DNA of 64,000 bases, taken from NCBI RefSeq assembly GCF_013141695.1, contig NZ_WHNY01000019.1, forward strand, positions 1-64,000, written 5' to 3'. The notes below the pieces were generated by a model, which ran no database searches, was not told where the DNA came from, and saw only the letters and a program-made list of their open reading frames with translations. This document shows, piece by piece, positions 18,820 through 26,123 of this stretch (positions are counted from its first letter, which is position 1; each line of letters opens with the position of its first letter). Origin of the DNA: Paenibacillus plantarum (GTDB lineage: Bacteria; Bacillota; Bacilli; Paenibacillales; NBRC-103111). The translations under genes and the position numbers were made by a program.

Positions 18820-18992
18820 TAAAATGAACTAGCCACCTTTCTTTTAACCTTGTCTAACGGCTGCTTGTCCGTTGTGTGATACTCCTCTCATATTAACTAT
18901 GAAAAGAAAGCAGGATAAGAAAACAATTTGACCATTATGACTAATTTTTTAACCTTTACCTCAATATTCAGTTTATTAACATATGTATAATT

Positions 18993-19026
18993 AGAAAAGA
19001 GCCCCACGGTGTATCGCAAGGCTCTT
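18993..19026 (-). terminator. terminator after the GH31 remnant
   Basis: GAGCC ... GGCTC stem (18998-19002 with 19020-19024) followed by TTTTCT on the minus strand. It survives downstream of the truncated glycosidase. Confidence 0.65.
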
Positions 19027-19031
19027 CACAA

Positions 19032-19616
19032 CTACTTATTTCGAACAAGCTCCCACTGCTTCTCATGGATTGCTTGCTTCGTCGCATCCGAGAATTCAAA
19101 CCGTCCATGCTCATGTACAATTTCGATCTCGTACATTTTTTGCTCCATAGGATGAAAGAATGTACTTTGAATGCGTTCCGTTGCATCTCCTGAAACATAC
19201 ATCTTACACACTAGTTGCTCCCAATTCAGATGTTGGGTCGTCAACGCCGCAGACTTCAAGTGAAGGATTGCCGTCCCTTCTCTCACCAGCATCACAATCG
19301 GAATGTCCACCGCTTCGATATAGTACCAAGCTGCTCCCGTATACACTTGTCCTGTTTGGTAATCCATCCACTCACCCACAGGAAGGTAAACATTTCGGCC
19401 AGTGCCTTCTTCCATGAGCGGTGCAACTAGGATGACAGTTCCTAGCATATATTCATCCTCGATGTACCACGACGTGGCATCCTGCGGAAACTCGAAGAAC
19501 AACGCTCGAACGAGCGGATGCCCCTGTTCGGAGCTAAGTTTAGCCTGCGTGTACATATACGGCAGCAGCTTATACAGTATTCGATAGACTTTGGGATAAA
19601 TCTTGAAAGGATTCAA
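19032..19616 (-). pseudogene. GH31 alpha-glucosidase/alpha-xylosidase, C-terminal fragment
   Basis: Only the C-terminal 190 or so residues of a GH31 enzyme remain, beginning near KVYRILYKLLPYMYTQAK and including DEYMLGTVILVAPLMEEG, NVYLPVGEWMDYQTG and IPIVMLVREGTAIL, all typical of the end of the GH31 barrel and the following beta-sandwich. A full enzyme would have 650-800 residues and carry the catalytic Asp pair, which is absent here. The upstream edge runs directly into the 5' end of a sensor-kinase gene in another frame (19570-19752). Non-functional remnant left by a deletion. Confidence 0.85.
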
Positions 19617-19752
19617 ACGTTCGTTTCCTAACAGTCGTCGACTCGTACGTATAGAATGAGGTCACCAAGAACAGCGTAACCACAACAATCATAATGGAGT
19701 AAATCATAAATAGATTCGTCTGAATGGATCTAGGTTTCAGCTTGATTCCCAT
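19570..19752 (-). pseudogene. YesM-type sensor histidine kinase, N-terminal fragment
   Basis: About 60 codons remain, starting at ATG 19752 with GAGGAG 10 bases upstream. The sequence KPRSIQTNLFMIYSIMIVVV, then a transmembrane segment and FESFQDLSQSLSNTV, is the typical first transmembrane helix and start of the extracellular domain of a YesM-type kinase. The frame then stops at 19570 inside GH31 sequence read in another frame. The kinase domain, the response regulator and probably a sugar transporter have been lost. The overlap 19570-19616 makes sense in both frames, so the exact junction is blurred. Confidence 0.75.
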
Positions 19753-19861
19753 CTGGCATCGCTCCTCAGGCTCATTGTCGCAAGATGTCCTAATCGTAGC
19801 TGATTGTATCGGGATAGACAACGATTATTGTAAAAGGCATGGCGGCTCGTACACGATGCAA

Positions 19862-19902
19862 AGAAAAAAGAGCTAAGCGTAAATGCGCTTAACTCTTTCT
19901 AC
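19862..19902 (-). terminator. terminator of the SMP-30 gene
   Basis: AAGAGCTAAGCG and CGCTTAACTCTT form the stem, followed by TTTTTTC on the minus strand, about 20 bases after the SMP-30 stop. Confidence 0.8.
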
Positions 19903-19921
19903 TCATTTGAGCTGACTTGAC

Positions 19922-20812
19922 TTAACCCCTGTAAAAATTCGCCCGAGGGCCCTTCACATCTAGCTTTATTCGAAACAAAGCACCTGCAAGAGGCTGATTC
20001 ACGCTCTCCTCTTCGCTGACTCCTACTCTAGCCGTCGTGATATACAATTCATCCATGTGCTCCCCGCCAAATGCACAAGAGCTTGTTCTCTCCACAGGAA
20101 TAGCAATCGATCCTATTTTCTCACCCGTCGCGGGGTCATACCGCCCTACCTGCCAGCCTCCCCACTGCGCAATCCATAACATGCCATCGTTATCCACAGC
20201 CATCCCATCTGGAAAACCTTCATCCTCTGCAATGATAACAACCGTGCGCGGATTGGAGATGCTCCCAGACTCACCATCATAGTCATAGGCTACGACTTTC
20301 TTCGTCGGAGAATCGATGTAATACATGATGGTGTTATCCGGGCTCCAACCTAATCCATTGGATACCGTAATGCAGCCATCCTCGAGGGTACGAACGGTTC
20401 CGTCGATATCCAGACAATATAGTGAACCTGCTGCGACCGACTCACTTAGTGCCATCGTGCCTGCCCAGAACCTGCCAGCTCGATCACATTTCCCATCATT
20501 AAACCGGTTATTTGGTAAATGACTCTCAGGATCCACAATAGGTGATAATGTCTCGGTTTCCAAATCCAACAGATGAAAGCCTCGCTCCAAAGCTAGAACC
20601 ATGCCACCTTGCTGTCTGGGCACGGCGGCTCCGACCTTTTGATCCAATGCAATTGTCCGGTTGCTTCCGTCTGCGGGTTTATACAGATGTACGGCTTGTC
20701 CATTAATATCCACCCAGATTAATTGCCCTGTCGTGTGGTCCCAGACGGGACCTTCGCCAAGATTAGCTTTTACATCCCCAATGCGTTCAATTCCAGTATA
20801 CTCCTGTGCCAT
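19922..20812 (-). CDS. SMP-30/gluconolactonase-family lactonase
   Basis: 296 residues from the chosen start; a six-bladed beta-propeller with the family's metal ligands: Glu in LGEGPVW, Asn in SNGLGWSPD and Asp in FPDGMAVD. The motif FNDGKCDRAGRFWAGT is also typical. Family members hydrolyse sugar lactones such as L-arabino- or gluconolactone. The frame opens at 20818, but AGGAGG lies 7 bases before the ATG at 20812, while the first ATG is only one base from it, so 20812 is preferred. It stands alone with its own terminator. Given nearby arabinose and glucuronate enzymes, an arabinono- or aldonolactonase role fits, but the substrate is not determinable. Confidence 0.85.
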   Translation of the reverse strand: MAQEYTGIERIGDVKANLGEGPVWDHTTGQLIWVDINGQAVHLYKPADGSNRTIALDQKVGAAVPRQQGGMVLALERGFHLLDLETETLSPIVDPESHLPNNRFNDGKCDRAGRFWAGTMALSESVAAGSLYCLDIDGTVRTLEDGCITVSNGLGWSPDNTIMYYIDSPTKKVVAYDYDGESGSISNPRTVVIIAEDEGFPDGMAVDNDGMLWIAQWGGWQVGRYDPATGEKIGSIAIPVERTSSCAFGGEHMDELYITTARVGVSEEESVNQPLAGALFRIKLDVKGPRANFYRG

Positions 20813-20978
20813 TACCATGCCTCCTTAGATAGTCGTTCGTAATCATACTCATGCAATTTTGACGCTGAAACGGTTCAAAAGTTGTGCACCGATACTCTAA
20901 CTTCAGTCTACCAGTTCCCTACTAGCGTGGTCATGAATATGATTGAAGTACCACATGTCTTGAGGAAGGGGAGTCTTT

Positions 20979-22055
20979 ATGATTATCCGTAAAGCTGTGC
21001 GCGTTACAAAGCCTAGAATCTCATTGACCAAACCACGCCTAATTGCAACTATTCCCGTCAGCAGTCCGGCTGTACAATTCGCTATCAATCCCTTAACGAG
21101 TCGGCTATATGTTATTCAAGGTGACAACCACCTTGGTGTTCTGGATACCAAAACGAACAAAATCATAACCACCATTCAAATTGGTAAAATGCCTTCCTAC
21201 ATGGCTGTCAATACGCGTACGAATCGTATTTATGTATCCAACTTTTACGATGGCACCGTTTCCGTTATCAACGGCCTTACGAACCGTGTTATTTCTACCA
21301 TCAAGGTTGGTGAACGCAGCGATCATATCGCGGTCAACACTCATACGAATCTTGTATACGTTTCAACGATCTCCTTACGTTCGCGGAACGCCAATCTCGT
21401 CGTACTGAACGGAGCAACCAATAAAATACACAGCAAAATTCCATTCAAAGGACGCCCTTCGCAAATACTAGTCAATGCTTTGACGAATCGTATTTACGTA
21501 ACGAATACAACTACGGATACATTAGCCGTAGTCCGAGGAGATACCAATAAAATCATAGCCACACGGAAAGTCGGAAGAAATCCTGTCATCACACCTGTTC
21601 TTGATAGGAAAACAAATCAACTATATGTTGCTAATAATCTAAGTAGGTACAGTTCGGTAGTGAATTTGCGTACCCTCCATGTCCGAAAGGTTCATCTTGG
21701 AAGACGGCAAAGAGAAATTGCGATAAATCCTCTTACGTGTCGGATTTATATTTCAAGTGCCCAAATTTCTGTGAAGGGACGGCTTTTTGTTCTGAATAGC
21801 AGAACGAACAAAGTTATTGGTTCGTTAACCGTACCTGCTTTTTCCGATGTGTTGATTAATCCGCGAACAAACCACTTATTCGTTTCAGAATCAACAGAAA
21901 CGGGTGCAGTTCCACTAATCGTCTATCATGGCAGCAGCCTAAAGCCTCTCGCAAAGCTCAAAGTTAGCGCCGGGTCCGGCTCTTTGCTGCTTAATCCGTG
22001 CACGAATCGCATTTATGTTGGCGGAGAAAAGACAATAACTGTCATTCAGGACTAA
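20979..22055 (+). CDS. YVTN/YncE-type seven-bladed beta-propeller protein
   Basis: 358 residues built of repeats around 40 residues long with the YVTN signature, for example TNRIYVTNTTTD, TNRIYVSNFYDG and TNKIIATRKVG. The protein is unusually basic (many Arg/Lys) and has no signal peptide or membrane segment, whereas many YVTN proteins are exported. GGAAGGGGAG lies 6-8 bases before ATG. It is flanked by genes on the other strand and ends at a strong terminator. Function unknown: such propellers bind proteins or ligands. It could be a spore-associated or cytoplasmic scaffold protein, but nothing here proves it. Confidence 0.75.
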   Translation: MIIRKAVRVTKPRISLTKPRLIATIPVSSPAVQFAINPLTSRLYVIQGDNHLGVLDTKTNKIITTIQIGKMPSYMAVNTRTNRIYVSNFYDGTVSVINGLTNRVISTIKVGERSDHIAVNTHTNLVYVSTISLRSRNANLVVLNGATNKIHSKIPFKGRPSQILVNALTNRIYVTNTTTDTLAVVRGDTNKIIATRKVGRNPVITPVLDRKTNQLYVANNLSRYSSVVNLRTLHVRKVHLGRRQREIAINPLTCRIYISSAQISVKGRLFVLNSRTNKVIGSLTVPAFSDVLINPRTNHLFVSESTETGAVPLIVYHGSSLKPLAKLKVSAGSGSLLLNPCTNRIYVGGEKTITVIQD

Positions 22056-22059
22056 CGAA

Positions 22060-22102
22060 AACAACACCTCGTCAGGAAATATCCTGAGCGAGGTGTTGTT
22101 CG
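22060..22102 (+). terminator. terminator of the YVTN propeller gene
   Basis: AACACCTCG and CGAGGTGTT form a stem with a second stem TCAGGA/TCCTGA inside, followed by GTTCGATTTT. It starts right after the stop codon. The minus-strand small frame 22072-22212 ends inside it. Confidence 0.75.
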
Positions 22103-22212
22103 ATTTTGTACAAAGCAGCATCCAATTGCGCAGCCAGACCTGTTCCCATTTGTAACAAAACCCGGTAGCCACTTCGCTGGAGCTCTTCTCCAGTTTTTTT
22201 GTGCGACTCCAT
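22072..22212 (-). CDS. possible 46-residue small protein
   Basis: The minus strand can encode 46 residues: MESHKKTGEELQRSGYRVLL, then QMGTGLAAQLDAALYKIEQH and LAQDIS. The composition is plausible for an amphipathic helical protein, with regularly spaced Leu/Ala. Against it: the best purine-rich stretch (GGAGAGAG) is 20 bases from the ATG, and its 3' end overlaps the hairpin of the neighbouring terminator. It would lie 39 bases after the Rieske gene on the same strand. Not recognised; may be chance. Confidence 0.3.
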   Translation of the reverse strand: MESHKKTGEELQRSGYRVLLQMGTGLAAQLDAALYKIEQHLAQDIS

Positions 22213-22251
22213 GTAAGAAACTAAGCTCTAACTCTCTCCAACTGCATTGGT

Positions 22252-22614
22252 TTAAATGAGCACATAGATCTCGTTCCCCTCAACCTCTACCTCATAACCT
22301 CGCAATTGCACGCCGCCTTCGACCAAATGCTTGCCATCCGTCAAACCAAACTCCCATCCATGCCATGGGCAACGCAAGATTTCCTTATCCCGTCCATATT
22401 CATATTCATAAACTAAGGAGGGCAGTCGCGTCCCGCACACGACACCTTCACAGACAGGAGCAGCCGCATGAGGACACATATTACGCCATGCATAGTAACT
22501 CCCATTTACAAGGAAGACACCAATTTCAATGCCTTTTACTTCGACAACTTTCCGTCCTTTTTCTGCAAGTTCTTGGACGCTGGCGGCTGCATATCTGGAT
22601 TTCAATTTGCTCAT
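22252..22614 (-). CDS. Rieske [2Fe-2S] ferredoxin-like protein
   Basis: 120 residues with both Rieske ligand motifs: CPH (Cys47, His49) and CPWHGW (Cys82, His85), which bind one [2Fe-2S] cluster. A compact single-domain Rieske protein of this type carries electrons to an oxygenase or dehydrogenase. It is translationally coupled to the upstream amidohydrolase, whose stop overlaps this start (ATGA at 22611-22614), with GAGGGGG upstream. The usual partner, an oxygenase alpha subunit, is not nearby. The coupling implies the two proteins act in one pathway. Confidence 0.9.
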   Translation of the reverse strand: MSKLKSRYAAASVQELAEKGRKVVEVKGIEIGVFLVNGSYYAWRNMCPHAAAPVCEGVVCGTRLPSLVYEYEYGRDKEILRCPWHGWEFGLTDGKHLVEGGVQLRGYEVEVEGNEIYVLI

Positions 22615-23726
22615 TGTGAGGAATCCCCCTCACGAACAGAAGAAGTTGCAGCGATCGGCGCTGGGAAGGTCTCATGTCCATATAACTCCAAAGCATTATC
22701 AACCAGAATACGCTGTCTTAAGTCTTTGCGAATGGGTTGCAGCGCCATCTTGGGATTATCGAAATCCCAGTGTGGATAATCGGATGAGAACATAACCATA
22801 TTATCCGCGCCTAGCATATCTAATATTTGATTAATATGCTCTGGCTTGCTTGGCTCTTCAATCGGTTGAGTCGTCAGACGAATATGATCTTTCATGTAAT
22901 CGGATGGTAATATTTTGAGCCAAGGCACTAAATCTCGAAGTCCTTTGAAATTCTTATCCATTCGCCACATCAGATGTGGAAGCCAAGCTATGCCACCTTC
23001 AATCGCAACAAATTTCAGCTTAGGAAACTTTTCGAATACCCCTTCACACACTAAGCTATTGACATGAGACATGTAATTGATTGGTAAAATATTGTGCCAT
23101 TCCAAATACGAAGTGGGATAGCCCGATGGCGTCGGAGCTCCTGCAATCCCTCTTCCCTCTGTACCTGGATGAACGGCAACAGGCAGTCCATTACGCTCAG
23201 CCGCTTCATAGATAGGGTGAAAAAAGCGCTGACCGAACAGCATACGAGAGCCGCTGCACATAATAACCTGAATCATGTCCGGGTGCTTGGCCATACGATC
23301 AATTTCCTTCGCAGCCGCAATCGGATCAGCATGATTGATCAAGATGGATCCTTTATACACAGGACTTGCCTTCAACCATGTTTCGACCAGCCAATCATTG
23401 TAAGCACTTGCGACAACATTGCCATAGTCTGGATTCGGATTCAAGGAAATCCCCAATATCCCAGAACCGGTCAGTATCCCATAATCAATGCCATATTTAT
23501 GAAAATGATGCTTCAACATATGCTGCGGATTACTGCCAGGGATTCCTCCACCATCAGGCACAGCGTCTTTGCGCATCACTCCTACTGGAGAATGCCAGCC
23601 ACCGCCATAGCCTGGTCCGGCAGACAGCCAATGATCGTGCCAGACCTTAGGCAAAAAGGGCAGCAGATCTCTCGAATGAGCTATCGCATTATGGACATCT
23701 GTGTCAATAATATTCGGTTTATTCAT
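22611..23726 (-). CDS. amidohydrolase-family protein (ACMSD-like decarboxylase/hydrolase)
   Basis: 371 residues from the chosen start; a TIM-barrel metal-dependent hydrolase of the amidohydro_2 group. It starts NIIDTDVHNA (in place of the classic DxHxH), and continues with VAVHPGTEG, FVAIEGGIAWLPHLMWRMD and FSSDYPHWDFDNP, the last carrying the catalytic Asp. The group includes aminocarboxymuconate-semialdehyde decarboxylase and related aromatic-acid decarboxylases as well as hydrolases. The frame opens at 23786, but GAGGAG lies 9 bases before ATG 23726, which begins MNKPNIIDTD. It forms an operon with the Rieske gene. An aromatic or lactone catabolic role is likely; the substrate is unknown. 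Confidence 0.85.
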   Translation of the reverse strand: MNKPNIIDTDVHNAIAHSRDLLPFLPKVWHDHWLSAGPGYGGGWHSPVGVMRKDAVPDGGGIPGSNPQHMLKHHFHKYGIDYGILTGSGILGISLNPNPDYGNVVASAYNDWLVETWLKASPVYKGSILINHADPIAAAKEIDRMAKHPDMIQVIMCSGSRMLFGQRFFHPIYEAAERNGLPVAVHPGTEGRGIAGAPTPSGYPTSYLEWHNILPINYMSHVNSLVCEGVFEKFPKLKFVAIEGGIAWLPHLMWRMDKNFKGLRDLVPWLKILPSDYMKDHIRLTTQPIEEPSKPEHINQILDMLGADNMVMFSSDYPHWDFDNPKMALQPIRKDLRQRILVDNALELYGHETFPAPIAATSSVREGDSSQ

Positions 23727-23977
23727 CTTCAACATCTCCTCAGGTGTGAGCTTGTAATCGCTTATATATACAACTATAAGCATCAAACCTGCTGACGTAC
23801 ATGAAGATATGTTGCGGAAAACTGGATTTTTGTTATGTCATGTAATCACTTTTTTCATGATCAAATTTGGAGGGATATTCCAGGCAAAAGTCAGTGTATC
23901 AAATTAACTGAAGCGTTACATAGAGTTTAAGTCCGAAATGGACTGGTCATACTTAAAAGTATCTACAATCATGAGGA

Positions 23978-24454
23978 GTGGGACGTATTTTCATTAATAT
24001 CCTAATAGGCTTTGTTATTCCCTGGTTATTCGGGGTAGCCTGGTTTAAAAAAGCTCCAACCATCGCCATACTCATATTTCCCGTTTCTGCCATCATCTCA
24101 TCGCTTATCAATGCGATTGGCTATCACGTGCAATTTTGGGATTTCACTCCAAAAATTGAGGATGATGAAACGATTTCTGCGCTTCCTTTTGACATTGGAC
24201 TCTATCCCTTGGCATCCTGTATTGGCATCTACTGGATTGATTTTAAGAAAAAACATCCTCTAGTTGTCCTCATTTTAATTTCGATTACACTGACATGTCT
24301 CGAATATATCACATATCTCACTGGCAAGGTGGAATATGGCCATGGGTGGACAATTGGCTGGACTTTCGTTTCTTATTTCATCGCTGTTACCGCTGTATTT
24401 GGATTCTATTCGTTAGCGAAAAAGCACGGTATAAACTTTACCAGTACAAAGTAA
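23978..24454 (+). CDS. small membrane protein, CBO0543-like
   Basis: About 158 residues with four or five transmembrane helices (INILIGFVIPWLFGVAW; APTIAILIFPVSAIISSLIN; LVVLILISITLTCLEYI; TFVSYFIAVTAVFGFYSLA) and the charged link DFTPKIEDDE. It resembles the CBO0543 family of unknown function found in sporeformers. The start is unclear: the GTG at 23978 overlaps the AGGAG (23974-23978) itself, while an ATT at 23987 lies 8 bases from AGGAG. Membrane location is seen; function is unknown. Confidence 0.6.
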   Translation: MGRIFINILIGFVIPWLFGVAWFKKAPTIAILIFPVSAIISSLINAIGYHVQFWDFTPKIEDDETISALPFDIGLYPLASCIGIYWIDFKKKHPLVVLILISITLTCLEYITYLTGKVEYGHGWTIGWTFVSYFIAVTAVFGFYSLAKKHGINFTSTK

Positions 24455-24493
24455 TGCTTCTTAATAAAATGAAAGATCCGCCCCAGCGTTCGT

Positions 24494-24862
24494 CGTTACA
24501 GCGTGGTGAGGTGGGGGTTTCTGACACTTTCGCTGCTGTAAGCGTGTTTTTCATCGTTACAGCGTCGTGAGGTGGGGGTTTCTGGCACTTTCGCTGCTGT
24601 AAGCGTGTTTTTCATCGTTACAGCGTCGTGAGGTGGGGGTTTCTGGCACTTTCGATGCTGTAAGCGTGTTTTTCGTCGTTACAGCGTGGTGAGGTGGGGG
24701 TTTCTGGCACTTTCCGCTGCTGTAAGCGTGTTTTTCATCGTTACAGCGTGGTGAGGTGGGGGTTTCTGGCACTTTCCGCTGCTGTAAGCGTGTTTTTCAT
24801 CGTTACAGTGTGGTCAGGTAGGTTGCCTGGTCCCTTTTCATGCCTTTAGTGATGTTTTTCAT
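24494..24862. repeat. tandem array of 61-62 bp repeats with internal hairpin
   Basis: Five near-identical units begin at 24494, 24555, 24616, 24677 and 24739, and a decayed sixth runs from 24801 to about 24862. Each starts CGTTACAGCG and ends GTGTTTTTCAT. Within each, TTACAGC pairs with GCTGTAA, so every unit can fold into a hairpin around a G-rich loop (GGTGAGGTGGGGG). Units 1-3 are 61 bases, 4-5 are 62 through one added C. The array fills the gap 24455-24946 between the membrane protein and GH88. It is not a CRISPR array: there are no unique spacers. The minus-strand frame across it is an artefact. Confidence 0.85.
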
Positions 24863-24903
24863 CACTATTGCATGCTAGGGCACGGGACTTCGGCCCTTTT
24901 CGC

Positions 24904-24945
24904 AAAAAATGAGCTAAGCGCAACATGCCGCTTAGCTCATTTTTC
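24904..24945 (-). terminator. terminator of the GH2-GH88 operon
   Basis: ATGAGCTAAGCG and CGCTTAGCTCAT are perfectly complementary and flanked by A6 and T5, so it works in both directions. It directly follows the GH88 stop. Confidence 0.9.
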
Positions 24946-24946
24946 A

Positions 24947-26101
24947 TTAAAATATCCGCTGCTTCCAACCGACCAGCTTAGCAAGCGCTTCAACGTAATA
25001 GTAATCGCCATAGATGAGCGAAACATTCACATTCGAATCAGCAGGTTTATTCCCTGTTCCCTCGAGTAGAATAGCTTGGTGTTCGGGCTTATCCCACGTA
25101 CCGTAATTCACTGTAAGTGACAGCAGCATTTCTTCTGCTGCACGGAGATACATCGCACCTTCGTTTGGCGGCAGGAAAGTCGCTAACTCAATCAACCCGG
25201 AAGCTGCACAGGAAGCGGCAGATGTATCTCTTGGCTCGTTATCCAGCGACGCATCCGCACGGAAATCCCAGTGTGCCACGTGATCTTCGGGTAGGCACGC
25301 CAAGAAGTAGTTCGCCACGCGCTGAGCTGCTTTTAAGTACTTGGTGTCTCCTGTGAAGCGATACACATTGGCCAATCCGTGCAAGGCCCACGCTGCGCCT
25401 CGGCTCCAAGCCGAATGCGGGCCGGCGCCTTGACCACCAAGCGATTCAATCAGCTCGCCTGTCTTCGGATCAAAGCTCAAGATATGGTTCACGGAGCCAT
25501 CTTCCCGGATGAACTTCTGAACAACCGTATCGGCTTGTGCTCTTCCGATATGTTCAAAGCGCGGGTCTCCTGTCGTCTCGGCTGCCCAGAATAAAATGGA
25601 CAGATTCATCGTAGAATCGATGATCGACCAACCTAACTTGTCTTGGTTCCACGCGCGAAGGAAGTTACCTGCGATGTTGAATCGGCCTGCCAGGAAATTG
25701 GCTGCTTGTAGGCCACGACGCAAACCATCTTTATCACCTGTCAGCTTATGTTTAATGACCGCTGTAGGCAAATATTGAAAACCGACGTCATGATGAAAAT
25801 TATGATCTTGAATACTTTTTTGCTCAAACTTACCATCCCAATCCCAGGCTGCTTCCTTGTAGTGCTCTTGTCCAGTCATTTCATGCATAATCCAAAGAAT
25901 GCCCGGCCAGAAACCTGACGTCCACCAATCGATCCGCATATCATCATAAACGCCGTCTTCTTTGGCAACATGCGGAGATTTCTCCCCAATTTGCTCGATC
26001 ATCCGATCAACCTTCACTTGAAGCTCTTTCCATACTTCCGGCAAAATATCTTCTAGTTTCTGTGCGTTATGCCATTTTGCTGCATTCATAAGTTCACTCA
26101 T
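24947..26101 (-). CDS. GH88 unsaturated glucuronyl/galacturonyl hydrolase
   Basis: 384 residues, cytoplasmic, an (alpha/alpha)6-barrel. The two conserved aspartates of GH88 are visible in HHDVGFQY (about residue 105) and IIDSTMNL (about residue 160), plus the family's WSRGAAWALHGLANVYRFTG. GH88 enzymes hydrate the 4,5-double bond of unsaturated uronides made by polysaccharide lyases, freeing a keto sugar acid. GAGGAGG precedes ATG by 7-8 bases. The gene follows GH2 by 22 bases, so the two form one operon under the divergent AraC regulator (28749). Together they would break unsaturated uronic-acid/galactose oligosaccharides such as those from pectin side chains or glycosaminoglycans. Confidence 0.92.
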   Translation of the reverse strand: MSELMNAAKWHNAQKLEDILPEVWKELQVKVDRMIEQIGEKSPHVAKEDGVYDDMRIDWWTSGFWPGILWIMHEMTGQEHYKEAAWDWDGKFEQKSIQDHNFHHDVGFQYLPTAVIKHKLTGDKDGLRRGLQAANFLAGRFNIAGNFLRAWNQDKLGWSIIDSTMNLSILFWAAETTGDPRFEHIGRAQADTVVQKFIREDGSVNHILSFDPKTGELIESLGGQGAGPHSAWSRGAAWALHGLANVYRFTGDTKYLKAAQRVANYFLACLPEDHVAHWDFRADASLDNEPRDTSAASCAASGLIELATFLPPNEGAMYLRAAEEMLLSLTVNYGTWDKPEHQAILLEGTGNKPADSNVNVSLIYGDYYYVEALAKLVGWKQRIF

Positions 26102-26123
26102 TGTATACGCCTCCTCAAAATGG

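Noticed and set aside
24557..24772. 71-codon minus-strand frame through the 61-bp array
   Set aside because: A by-product of the repeat; no start signal and no sense outside the array.
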